7,056 nt of DNA from Helicobacteraceae bacterium (GTDB taxonomy: Bacteria; Campylobacterota; Campylobacteria; Campylobacterales; Sulfurimonadaceae), in assembly GCA_027083665.1 (NCBI GenBank), contig JALWNV010000331.1:1-7056 (forward strand), written 5' to 3'. Under the pieces are notes generated by a model that was given only the letters and a program-made list of their open reading frames with translations, made no database searches and was not told the origin of the DNA. A program made the position numbers and the translations under genes. Numbering within the stretch: the stretch's first letter is position 1; each line of letters starts with the position of its first letter. This document shows, piece after piece, positions 1 through 5,973 of this stretch.

Positions 1-9
1 GTGTGCCAT
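1..9 (-). CDS. First codons of a gene that leaves the window
   Basis: On the minus strand an ATG at 9-7 follows a near-perfect Shine-Dalgarno (AAGGAG at 23-18) with an 8-nt spacer. Only Met-Ala-His can be read before the window ends, so nothing can be said of the product. It lies in the same direction as the unknown 113-aa gene, about 90 bp further along, and could be the next operon member or start its own unit from the promoter candidate at 35-40. The call rests on the ribosome binding site alone. Confidence 0.45.
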
Positions 10-34
10 GAGGATGACTCCTTTTTTTTGCGGA

Positions 35-40
35 AGTATA
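35..40 (-). promoter_or_regulatory. Possible -10 element for the gene at the left edge
   Basis: Read on the minus strand, bases 40-35 are TATACT in an AT-rich stretch, about 25 bases before the ATG at 9. No convincing -35 hexamer lies 16-18 bp upstream. No hairpin terminator is obvious after the preceding gene either, so readthrough from the upstream operon is an equal possibility. This is a weak call made on the -10 match and its position. Confidence 0.25.
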
Positions 41-99
41 TAACAACTTCACTCAAAACTATGCACGGCAGGTTGCATTTGGAACACCTCCGGGAACCG

Positions 100-441
100 T
101 TACACCGCGTTGGGATCGAACCCGTCCTGCGGCGGCGGATTTTCGCCTTCCATCTCTTCGGCGATCTTTTGCTCGAACGCCATGATCTGCATCCGTACTT
201 CGTTGATATGTTCGGGCCGCGCATCGGGCGACTCGAGCCACTGGATAGTGAGCTGTTTGTCGGCGTTGATCTCGTTAAGCGCGACGACGAAGTCGTTGAG
301 TTCCTCGACGCTGTAGCACTCGATCACCTTTTCGGTCGTCGTATTGGTCACTTCGAGGACAAAATTGCCCAGCACGGTCGTTTTGATCTCCACCGTCAGC
401 AGCAGCTCTTCCGGTTCACGGTTGATCTCGTCAAGATTCAT
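100..441 (-). CDS. Small acidic protein of unknown function (113 aa)
   Basis: I do not recognise a family. The ATG at 441 is preceded by a good Shine-Dalgarno (AGGAGAG) with short spacing, which supports the start. The product looks soluble: no signal peptide and no membrane segment. It is strongly acidic, with an N-terminal half rich in alternating hydrophobic and Thr/Val residues (about 12-50, likely beta strands) and a C-terminal half of charged helix (about 80-100, ending near EEMEGE). A Pro-rich tail (PPPQDGFDP) follows. It begins 60 bp after the cytochrome lipoprotein gene in the same direction, so it is probably the distal part of the thioredoxin/TRAP/cytochrome operon. Being apparently cytoplasmic, it could be a regulator or chaperone-like partner, but that is only a guess from position. 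Confidence 0.7.
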   Translation of the reverse strand: MNLDEINREPEELLLTVEIKTTVLGNFVLEVTNTTTEKVIECYSVEELNDFVVALNEINADKQLTIQWLESPDARPEHINEVRMQIMAFEQKIAEEMEGENPPPQDGFDPNAV

Positions 442-501
442 CTTCTCTCCTGTTTTTTGGCAATGGTACCCTCTTTTCGCCCCGGCATCCCATGACCCGC
501 G

Positions 502-1032
502 TCAATCCGCCAGCGTTTTTTCGAGTTCACGGACCCGTTCGGCCATTTTTCGTTTCCGCAGCGTCATACCTTTGAGCTCGGGCAGGGTCAAATCCGGAAA
601 AGCCCCGCGGTTGCCTTTGCCGTCGCTGCCGTGGCATCCCGCACAATTGCCGGCGAACAGCAGGCTTCCTGTCTGCACACGTTCGGGATGCGGGCTCTTT
701 TTCCCCGACAGCGTCACGGTAAACGCGGCGATCGCCGGAGCGTCCTCCTCGGCGGCAAAGCCGGGGTCCATCGGGCTCGACGGGTATTGCAGAACATCCG
801 ACCCCTTGTTGATAACCTCCGTGATATACGTTTCGCAGCATGCGGGCGAACACGGCCCAGACAGCAGGGACCTGAGCCGCTGCAGCTCCGCTTGCATCTG
901 TGCCCGTGTCGGCTTTTGCGGCGGAGTACTCGTATTGAAATCCATCCGGCAGGTTTTTCGGGTACTTTTCTTTTCACATCCTCCCAAAACCAGCAGTGCA
1001 GACACGGCCGCAATTGTCAGTAACGTTTTCAT
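502..1032 (-). CDS. Cytochrome c-type lipoprotein with one CXXCH
   Basis: A 176-aa exported protein likely to bind one covalent heme c and carry electrons in the periplasm. Residues 1-18 are a lipoprotein signal with lipobox LGGC (Cys19 would be lipidated). The heme motif is CAGCH (Cys130, Cys133, His134), followed by HGSDGKGN and FPDLT, as in class I cytochromes c. Only about 42 residues follow the motif, ending in a charged helix (about 155-175), so the usual methionine-bearing C-terminal half is absent there. Instead residues 67-110 (ITEVINKG, then SSPMDPG with Met88, then a helix ending TLSG) resemble that half placed before the heme motif. A cysteine cluster (Cys61, Cys65, Cys66) is unexplained. 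The ATG at 1032 overlaps the TRAP large permease stop (ATGA), giving translational coupling. A longer open frame upstream is only the shadow of the TRAP gene. Confidence 0.82.
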   Translation of the reverse strand: MKTLLTIAAVSALLVLGGCEKKSTRKTCRMDFNTSTPPQKPTRAQMQAELQRLRSLLSGPCSPACCETYITEVINKGSDVLQYPSSPMDPGFAAEEDAPAIAAFTVTLSGKKSPHPERVQTGSLLFAGNCAGCHGSDGKGNRGAFPDLTLPELKGMTLRKRKMAERVRELEKTLAD

Positions 1033-2312
1033 AAAAAGGCGAATACCAGATCGGGAAATGCGATCACGATACCGATCGCCAGCAGCTGAAGCGCGATAAA
1101 CGGCACGATACCGCGGTAGATCTGCATTGTCGTCACACTGCTGCCTGCGGCCCCTTTGAGAAAAAACAGCGCCAGACCGAACGGCGGCGTCAGAAACGAC
1201 GCCTGAAGATTGAGTGCGATCAAAACGGCGAACCAGACCGGATCGATGCCGAACGCGTTCATCACCGGGACAAGAATCGGTACGACGATAAAAGAGATCT
1301 CGATAAAGTCGATGAAAAACCCCAACAAAAAGATCGCCAGCATCGACACACCGATAAAGACCCAGACATTTCCGATATCGTGGCTGAAAAAATCCAGCAC
1401 GACATCGGTGCCGCCGAGTTCGTTGAAAACGAGGCTGAATGCCGTCGCTCCGATAAGGATCATGAAGATCATCCCGCTGAGTTTGACCGTCTCGGCAAGC
1501 GCATAGGAGAGCATCGAACGGCTCAACGTCCGGTTGAACGCGCTGAGCACCAGTGCGCCTACGACCCCGAATGCCGCCGACTCCGTCGGTGAAGCGATTC
1601 CGGCGAAAATGGAGCCGAGCACCGCCGCCATCAGCAGCAGCGGCGGCGCGATCGCCGCGAAGGTTTTCGCGATGCCGACATGTGCATGCGAAGCGGCCGC
1701 CGGTGCGGCATCGGGCTTCCGCCATGCATATATCAGGATATAGACGATATAAAGACCGACGAGCACGAGTCCCGGCAGCACCGCTCCCATAAAAAGGTCC
1801 CCGACACTGACACTCATGACGTCACCGAGAATGATCAGAATGATCGAAGGGGGAATGATCTGTCCGAGCGTCCCGCTCGCCGCCACGGTACCGGACGCGA
1901 GGCCCTTGTCGTAGCCGGCCTTGAGCATCAGCGGCAACGCGATGATGCTCATCATCACCACCGACGCGCTGACGATCCCCGTCGAAGCCGCGAGCATCGC
2001 GCCGACGAGAACGACGCTGACGGCCAGCCCGCCGCGTATTCCGCGAAACAGCGCGCTCATCGTCTCAAGCAGCTTCTCCGCCATCTGCGAACGCTCCAGT
2101 ACCAGTCCCATCGCGATAAACAGCGGAACGGCCATCAGTGTCGTGTTGCCCATGATCCCGTAGATGCGAAACGGCAGCAGACTGAAAACGTCCAGACCGA
2201 GTCCGGGAACCAGGAGCGCGAACGCCAGTGCGACTCCGCCGAAAACGAACGCGACCGGAATCCCGCTGAGCAGCAACGCCAGCGCCAGCACAAACATCGC
2301 CAGCGCGATCAC
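1029..2312 (-). CDS. TRAP transporter large permease (DctM family)
   Basis: A 427-aa inner-membrane protein, the usual length for DctM: the transport subunit of a Na+- or H+-driven TRAP importer for organic acids or related solutes. It is almost wholly hydrophobic, with about 11-13 membrane spans. Family signatures are visible: GAMLAASTGIVSAS (104-117), GYDKGLASGTVAASGTLGQ (133-151) with IIPPS after it (152-156), SPTESAAFG (241-249) and LTPPFG (374-379). The wording resembles the FcbT3-like (mannitol/chloroaromatic) branch, but the substrate cannot be told from sequence. I chose the GTG at 2312, which forms a 4-nt GTGA overlap with the small permease stop and has an AAGGAA Shine-Dalgarno about 7 nt upstream. 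The frame is open further upstream only as a shadow of dctQ. No solute-binding subunit gene is nearby. Confidence 0.95.
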   Translation of the reverse strand: MIALAMFVLALALLLSGIPVAFVFGGVALAFALLVPGLGLDVFSLLPFRIYGIMGNTTLMAVPLFIAMGLVLERSQMAEKLLETMSALFRGIRGGLAVSVVLVGAMLAASTGIVSASVVMMSIIALPLMLKAGYDKGLASGTVAASGTLGQIIPPSIILIILGDVMSVSVGDLFMGAVLPGLVLVGLYIVYILIYAWRKPDAAPAAASHAHVGIAKTFAAIAPPLLLMAAVLGSIFAGIASPTESAAFGVVGALVLSAFNRTLSRSMLSYALAETVKLSGMIFMILIGATAFSLVFNELGGTDVVLDFFSHDIGNVWVFIGVSMLAIFLLGFFIDFIEISFIVVPILVPVMNAFGIDPVWFAVLIALNLQASFLTPPFGLALFFLKGAAGSSVTTMQIYRGIVPFIALQLLAIGIVIAFPDLVFAFL

Positions 2313-2791
2313 GTCCGCTTCCTTATCGTCCGCCAGGTTTCGGCGATCTCGCGCATGGCCTGCAGGATCAGCAGGGCAAACGCCAACGGGATCAGGGCCT
2401 TGATGATGAAACGGTACGGCAGCCCGCCGGGATCGGAGGAGGCCTCCATCTGCGAGAAACTCATCAGTACGAAATCGTAACTGACGTAGAGGATGAGTGC
2501 CGATACCGGCAAAACGAAAAAGAGCATGGTAACAAGGTCGATGACCCGTTTCACCGCAGGCGAAAAACGGTCGTAAAAGATATCGACGCGCACATGCGCG
2601 CCGCGGTGCATCGCGTAGGCGATGCCGAGCATGATGACGACATCGAAAAGGTGCCATTCAAGCTCCTGAAGCGCGACGGAGCCTTCATGCAGAAGATAAC
2701 GGCGGGTCGCGTCGTAGACGACCAGCAGTACCAATGCGCCCAGCGTCCCCGCACTGATACCGCCGATGATACGCATTGCCGCCGCGATCAT
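2309..2791 (-). CDS. TRAP transporter small permease (DctQ family)
   Basis: A 160-aa inner-membrane protein with four predicted spans (about 8-27, 47-62, 84-106, 128-146), the normal size and layout of DctQ. DctQ pairs with DctM to form the TRAP membrane complex. The typical central stretch is present: an Arg-Tyr pair after span 1 (RRYLL, 30-34), the LQELEWHLF segment before span 2 (41-49), and HVRVDIFYDRF after it. I prefer the ATG at 2791 because an AGAAGGGA Shine-Dalgarno sits about 8 nt upstream. An in-frame ATG at 2815 would add 8 residues but lacks a good ribosome site. The gene starts 36 bp after the thioredoxin-like gene and overlaps dctM by 4 nt. Confidence 0.92.
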   Translation of the reverse strand: MIAAAMRIIGGISAGTLGALVLLVVYDATRRYLLHEGSVALQELEWHLFDVVIMLGIAYAMHRGAHVRVDIFYDRFSPAVKRVIDLVTMLFFVLPVSALILYVSYDFVLMSFSQMEASSDPGGLPYRFIIKALIPLAFALLILQAMREIAETWRTIRKRT

Positions 2792-2827
2792 TCCCGATCC
2801 CTTCTCTTGCCGCATCTGCGCCGAAAG

Positions 2828-3364
2828 CTACCGTTTCAACAGATCCGAAAAAATCATCTCCAGATCTTTTTCACCGAGATATCCCGGAATGATCTGCACC
2901 ACTTTCCCTTTCCCGTCAAAAACGATATTGAAAGGGATGCTGCCGGTGAAACCGGCCCGGGCGCCGACGTACCGGACGAATTCGATATTGTCCGTATATT
3001 CGTAAATCGGGTAATTGAATCCCAGCCGTTTTTGAAGCATAAAACGCTCGCCGTCGCTCATACGCTGCTGCACATGCATGCCGATGATGCCGATCCGATT
3101 GCCGTACTTCTTCTTCAGCGCCACAAGATGCGGAATCTCCCGCATGCAGTAGCGGCAGTTCTTGCCGAAAAAGTTCAGCAGGACCGGCTTGCCCCCGTAG
3201 CCTTCGAACAGCATGCCGTCGGGCAGATCCTTCGCCGTGATCGCCGGCTGCCCTTTTGCCGTCAATGTAAACGTTTTTACCGGTGCCGCCGATACCGGCG
3301 CATTCTGCGCTCCGAACAGTGTGATACCCGTCAGAATCACTGCGGTGATGATCGTTTTGAACAT
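2828..3364 (-). CDS. Periplasmic thioredoxin-like protein (TlpA/ResA type)
   Basis: A 178-aa exported thiol-disulfide oxidoreductase. Residues 1 to about 27 form a signal peptide with a hydrophobic core (IITAVILTGITLFGA) and candidate Ala cleavage sites. The thioredoxin fold follows: VLLNFFGKNCRYC, with active-site CRYC at Cys70-Cys73, then MREIPHL, and the cis-proline loop GSIPFNIVFD (Pro144). The closing strand and helix run to the C-terminus. CxxC followed by a conserved E-x-P is typical of TlpA/ResA/CcmG proteins, which reduce disulfides in the oxidising periplasm, often for cytochrome c maturation. That role would suit the cytochrome lipoprotein three genes downstream, but the link is inference. 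The ATG at 3364 has an AGGGA Shine-Dalgarno about 9 nt upstream. This is the first gene of the operon, next to the divergent promoter region. Confidence 0.9.
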   Translation of the reverse strand: MFKTIITAVILTGITLFGAQNAPVSAAPVKTFTLTAKGQPAITAKDLPDGMLFEGYGGKPVLLNFFGKNCRYCMREIPHLVALKKKYGNRIGIIGMHVQQRMSDGERFMLQKRLGFNYPIYEYTDNIEFVRYVGARAGFTGSIPFNIVFDGKGKVVQIIPGYLGEKDLEMIFSDLLKR

Positions 3365-3379
3365 TCGTTTCGTTCCCTG

Positions 3380-3402
3380 TTTGATGATATATCAAAAGTA
3401 TA
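3380..3402 (-). promoter_or_regulatory. Candidate promoter -10 and dyad for the redox/TRAP operon
   Basis: On the minus strand 3402-3397 read TATACT, a good -10. The -35 region (near 3425-3420) matches consensus poorly. Directly downstream, over the likely start site, lies the dyad TTTGATGATATATCAAA (3380-3396): 6-bp arms TTTGAT and ATCAAA around 5 bases. A dyad on the start site is a typical repressor position, but no regulator is encoded beside it. The untranslated leader would be about 25 bases. Confidence 0.35.
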
Positions 3403-3444
3403 GGCAGACAAAGCTGAAAAATAAGTACTTTAACGCGTTATCAA

Positions 3445-3453
3445 TGATAGAAT
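3445..3453 (+). promoter_or_regulatory. Extended -10 promoter of pldA, possibly leaderless
   Basis: TGATAGAAT fits an extended -10 (TGnTAGAAT). Six bases separate it from the A of the pldA ATG at 3460, the normal -10 to start-site distance, and no Shine-Dalgarno precedes the ATG. The -35 region (about 3425-3430, GTACTT) is weak. A perfect 10-bp palindrome, TAACGCGTTA (3431-3440), lies in the spacer and might bind a regulator. The reading is inferential. Confidence 0.4.
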
Positions 3454-3459
3454 TGTCCC

Positions 3460-4605
3460 ATGAAAAAAACTCTGCTCTTGCTCATTCCGCTTTTTTTACT
3501 CGCACAGGGGCTTTCGGACCTGCAAAACCGTGCCAATACCTATTATATGAACGAAGCGTATGAGAAAGCACTTCCGCTGTACATCCGAGCCGCCGAAAAA
3601 TACTATGATCCCGATATCGCCTACCGTCTCGGATGGATGTACGAGCGCGGAGTCGGTACGCCGCCGGATCCCGAAAAGGCGATCTACTGGTACAGACTTG
3701 CCGCCGAGTGGCAACTGAACAAAACCAACAAAAAGCGGGTCTACGAGACCATCTACCGCAATATGAACCCCCTCGGCGACGACCAGTCCACCAACACCCT
3801 CGTTCAGCTCGCCGACGGAAAATTCGGCCTCAGAGCCTACGAACCCAATTATCTCATCGTTACGACCATGGACAGCATCCCCAACGGTGATCCCGTCCTG
3901 GTCGATCAAAGCAGCCATACGCACTACATCCATACGGAGATCAAATACCAGATCTCGCTGCGCGCGGACATCATTACCGACTGGTTCGGTTTCACGCAGA
4001 TGTGGACCGGCGCCTATACCCAGACATCGTGGTGGCAGGTGTTCATCACCTCCGCGCCCTTTCGCGAAAGCAACTACAAACCCGAAATATTCGTGACCGT
4101 CCCTTTTTACCACCGTTTCGACAATATCGGCCTCAAGGCCGTCAGTTTCGGCTACAAGCACTCCTCCAACGGACAGCCGGTCAATCATGATGAAAACGCG
4201 ACCCATGTCCGTCCGGGCGGACCGCTCGAAAACTCGCCGTCACGTTCGTGGAACCGGCTCTATCTGCGGGCGTATTTCCAATGGAGTCATCTCTATGCCG
4301 AAGTGATGGCATGGACCCGTATCGACTATCTCTCACCGCCTGATGACAATCCGGATATCCTCGAATATTGCGGCGAAGGTTCCCTCGAGCTAGGGTACAT
4401 CTACAAAAAACTGCTCTCGCGGCTGACACTCACCCCCAGCTTCAGCGGAAACCGTCTCAGCGGGCAGGTCGATTTCAGCTACCCCGTCCCCGCCAGCGAC
4501 AACGTCTTTTTCTACCTGCAGGGTTTTTCAGGATACGGTCAAAGCCTGATCGACTACGACCGCCATATGAATCTCGTCGGATTCGGCGTCAGTATCTCGC
4601 GATAA
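3460..4605 (+). CDS. pldA: Outer-membrane phospholipase A with N-terminal Sel1-like repeats
   Basis: A 381-aa OMPLA, a calcium-dependent outer-membrane beta-barrel that hydrolyses acyl chains from phospholipids misplaced in the outer leaflet; E. coli PldA is about 290 aa. Residues 1-15 are a signal peptide (LLLLIPLFLLA). Residues 20-84 form a helical repeat module ending in a clear Sel1 repeat (LGWMYERGVG, then KAIYWYRLAA). The barrel starts near 118 and matches E. coli PldA closely: EPNYLI, GAYTQTSWW, PFRESNYKPE, DDNPDI, the final SLIDY, and a C-terminal strand ending VSISR. The catalytic triad is intact: His234 and Ser236 in YKHSSNG, and Asn265 in SRSWNRLY. His and Asn are 31 residues apart here against 14 in E. 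coli, so the active-site loop carries an insert of about 17 residues (about 240-258). It is transcribed alone, divergently from the redox operon, with a terminator behind it. Confidence 0.95.
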   Translation: MKKTLLLLIPLFLLAQGLSDLQNRANTYYMNEAYEKALPLYIRAAEKYYDPDIAYRLGWMYERGVGTPPDPEKAIYWYRLAAEWQLNKTNKKRVYETIYRNMNPLGDDQSTNTLVQLADGKFGLRAYEPNYLIVTTMDSIPNGDPVLVDQSSHTHYIHTEIKYQISLRADIITDWFGFTQMWTGAYTQTSWWQVFITSAPFRESNYKPEIFVTVPFYHRFDNIGLKAVSFGYKHSSNGQPVNHDENATHVRPGGPLENSPSRSWNRLYLRAYFQWSHLYAEVMAWTRIDYLSPPDDNPDILEYCGEGSLELGYIYKKLLSRLTLTPSFSGNRLSGQVDFSYPVPASDNVFFYLQGFSGYGQSLIDYDRHMNLVGFGVSISR

Positions 4606-4611
4606 TCGCCC

Positions 4612-4647
4612 AAAACCGGATGATATTCTCAATCTTCCGGCGGTTTT
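4612..4647 (+). terminator. Hairpin terminator after pldA
   Basis: Seven bases after the pldA stop, AAAACCG (4612-4618) pairs with CGGTTTT (4641-4647). A few inner bases (GGA with TCC) can extend the stem across a bulge. The descending arm ends in TTTT, though no longer T run follows. Position and form fit an intrinsic terminator that isolates pldA from the hip genes. The long loop makes it moderate in strength. Confidence 0.5.
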
Positions 4648-4704
4648 GTGCTGATACACTGCTATCGGGCTATCACCAGACCCGAATAAAGTATAGAAAA
4701 ATGC

Positions 4705-4733
4705 TTTACATTTCTTAACAATAAAGCTATAAT
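4705..4733 (+). promoter_or_regulatory. Sigma70-type promoter of hipA-hipB
   Basis: TTTACA (4705-4710) and TATAAT (4728-4733) are separated by exactly 17 bp, so the -35 matches consensus at five of six positions and the -10 at all six. Transcription would start near 4740, about 25 bases before the hipA ATG at 4765. This is the strongest promoter in the window. Its -10 overlaps the inverted repeat at 4731-4752, which points to repression by the locus's own DNA-binding protein. Confidence 0.8.
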
Positions 4734-4752
4734 GATAAGCTAAATTATCATT
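4731..4752 (+). promoter_or_regulatory. Inverted repeat, probable HipB operator
   Basis: AATGATAA (4731-4738) and TTATCATT (4745-4752) are perfect 8-bp inverted repeats around the 6-base spacer GCTAAA. The 14-bp centre spacing suits a dimeric helix-turn-helix protein. The repeat covers the end of the -10 and the predicted start site, so binding should block transcription. In E. coli, HipB represses hipBA through repeats near its promoter. Here the downstream Xre-type protein is the natural candidate ligand. The pairing of protein and site is inferred from position. Confidence 0.65.
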
Positions 4753-4764
4753 TAGGCTCCATTG

Positions 4765-5973
4765 ATGAAAAAAATCATAGTCAAAGTCGCAAATCAAACA
4801 GCCGGAGAGCTTTTTTATGAAAAAGAGCAGGATCACTTCGTCTTTAACTATACAAAGCAGGCTCCTCCCATCTCTTTGATAATGCCTTACCGGGTATCTT
4901 CCTACATCCGTAAAAAAAAGCTCCATCCGATCTTCGATATGAATATTCCTGAAGGGTATCTCTTTGAAATACTTAAGCAGTATATCGCCAAAGAGTATGG
5001 ATACATAGATGATTTTTTAATATTTTCCTACCTATGCCCCAATATCCAAAGCAGGCTAACCTATGAGAGCTGGTGCGCAAAAAGCGATGTAGTGAGTTTC
5101 GATCTTGATGAGATTCTCAGTAACGATACGCAAGATACTTTCTCCAAACTGGTACGCACCTATCTAAGCAAAAACGCCATCAGCGGGGTGCAGCCGAAAT
5201 CATTGGCACTCCTTAACGACAAAGAATCACTTTTGACCAAAGAGTACATCATAAAAACATGGGGGAATGAGTACGACCAATTGGCGCTTAATGAATACTT
5301 TTGCCTTAAGGCGGTGGAAAAAACAGGTGTAAAGACGGCAAATATCCAACTCTCAAAAAATAACCGTTTTTTAGTAGTGGAACGCTTCAATTACGATAGG
5401 GAGAAAAATGAATTTTTGGGGTTTGAGGAGATACTGACACTCCTTGGAAAGAACAAAGAGGAAAAATACAGCGGTTCTTATGAGAGTGTCGCCAAGACCA
5501 TCTACAGCGTAACGACAGACAAGCTTGCTTCTATGAAAAGTTTTTTTGCCGTTACGGTGATGAACTATCTGCTGAAAAACGGCGATGCCCATCTGAAAAA
5601 CTTCGGCATTATCTACACAAACGACTTTAAACATATCTATATCGCTCCGGCTTGCGATATCGTCAACACGATGGTGTATCACTATAAAGACAGACCCGCC
5701 CTCACGATGTTTGGAAAAAAGGTGTGGTTTGGAAAAAAGGAGTTGATAAAGTTTGGAGTACAGGAGTGCTATTTGAGTAAAAAAGAGACTGTGACTATTT
5801 ATGAGAAGTGCATAGAAAGCCTAAAAAGCACCATCTATGAGATAGAAGCGTTTATACAAACAAACAGCGAGTTTCAAAATATCGGCTCAAAGATGATAGA
5901 TTGTTTTAAACTTTCCCTACATGAGAAAACCTACAAGGAACTTCCGGATGAAGTTATACGAAATTGGAACTAA
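4765..5973 (+). CDS. hipA: HipA-family serine/threonine kinase toxin
   Basis: A 402-aa cytoplasmic kinase, full length (E. coli HipA is 440 aa). E. coli HipA phosphorylates glutamyl-tRNA synthetase and stops translation; the target here is unknown. The N-terminal subdomain (about 5-100) includes LHPIFDMNIPEG (53-64). The kinase part shows the Gly-rich loop AISGVQPKS (138-146), the ATP-contacting lysine in YIIKTW (Lys164), VERFNYDR (205-212), the catalytic loop NGDAHLKNFG (272-281, with Asp274 as base and Asn279 as Mg ligand) and APACDI (294-299, with metal Asp298). All catalytic residues are present, so it should be active. By eye, the autophosphorylated serine of E. coli HipA (Ser150) aligns with Ala138, while Ser140 remains. 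I start at the ATG at 4765 (AGG eight bases upstream); a TTG lies just before it. Codon use is AT-rich, unlike pldA and the TRAP genes, suggesting transfer. Its end overlaps hipB by 26 nt. Confidence 0.93.
   Translation: MKKIIVKVANQTAGELFYEKEQDHFVFNYTKQAPPISLIMPYRVSSYIRKKKLHPIFDMNIPEGYLFEILKQYIAKEYGYIDDFLIFSYLCPNIQSRLTYESWCAKSDVVSFDLDEILSNDTQDTFSKLVRTYLSKNAISGVQPKSLALLNDKESLLTKEYIIKTWGNEYDQLALNEYFCLKAVEKTGVKTANIQLSKNNRFLVVERFNYDREKNEFLGFEEILTLLGKNKEEKYSGSYESVAKTIYSVTTDKLASMKSFFAVTVMNYLLKNGDAHLKNFGIIYTNDFKHIYIAPACDIVNTMVYHYKDRPALTMFGKKVWFGKKELIKFGVQECYLSKKETVTIYEKCIESLKSTIYEIEAFIQTNSEFQNIGSKMIDCFKLSLHEKTYKELPDEVIRNWN

Noticed and set aside
1..495. Long plus-strand open frame (164 codons) at the left edge
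   Set aside because: It lies antisense to the 113-aa gene, which has a good Shine-Dalgarno and coherent composition. The plus frame gives an Arg/His/Leu-rich shadow sequence with a poor start.
1680..2480. Plus-strand open frame of 266 codons opposite the TRAP genes
   Set aside because: Its Arg/His/Gln-rich translation is typical of antisense to GC-rich membrane protein genes. The minus strand carries clear DctM and DctQ motifs.
3496..4206. Minus-strand open frame of 236 codons opposite pldA
   Set aside because: pldA has a signal peptide, Sel1 repeat and intact OMPLA catalytic motifs. The antisense frame has no recognisable feature.
4665..4685. Small hairpin TCGGG/CCCGA upstream of the hip promoter
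   Set aside because: The 5-bp stem with an 11-base loop and no T tract is too weak to call a terminator or riboswitch element.
5710..5740. Short direct repeat TTTGGAAAAAAGG within hipA
   Set aside because: Two copies 18 bases apart encode FGKK twice, in frame. It is a small internal duplication in coding sequence with no sign of a regulatory role.
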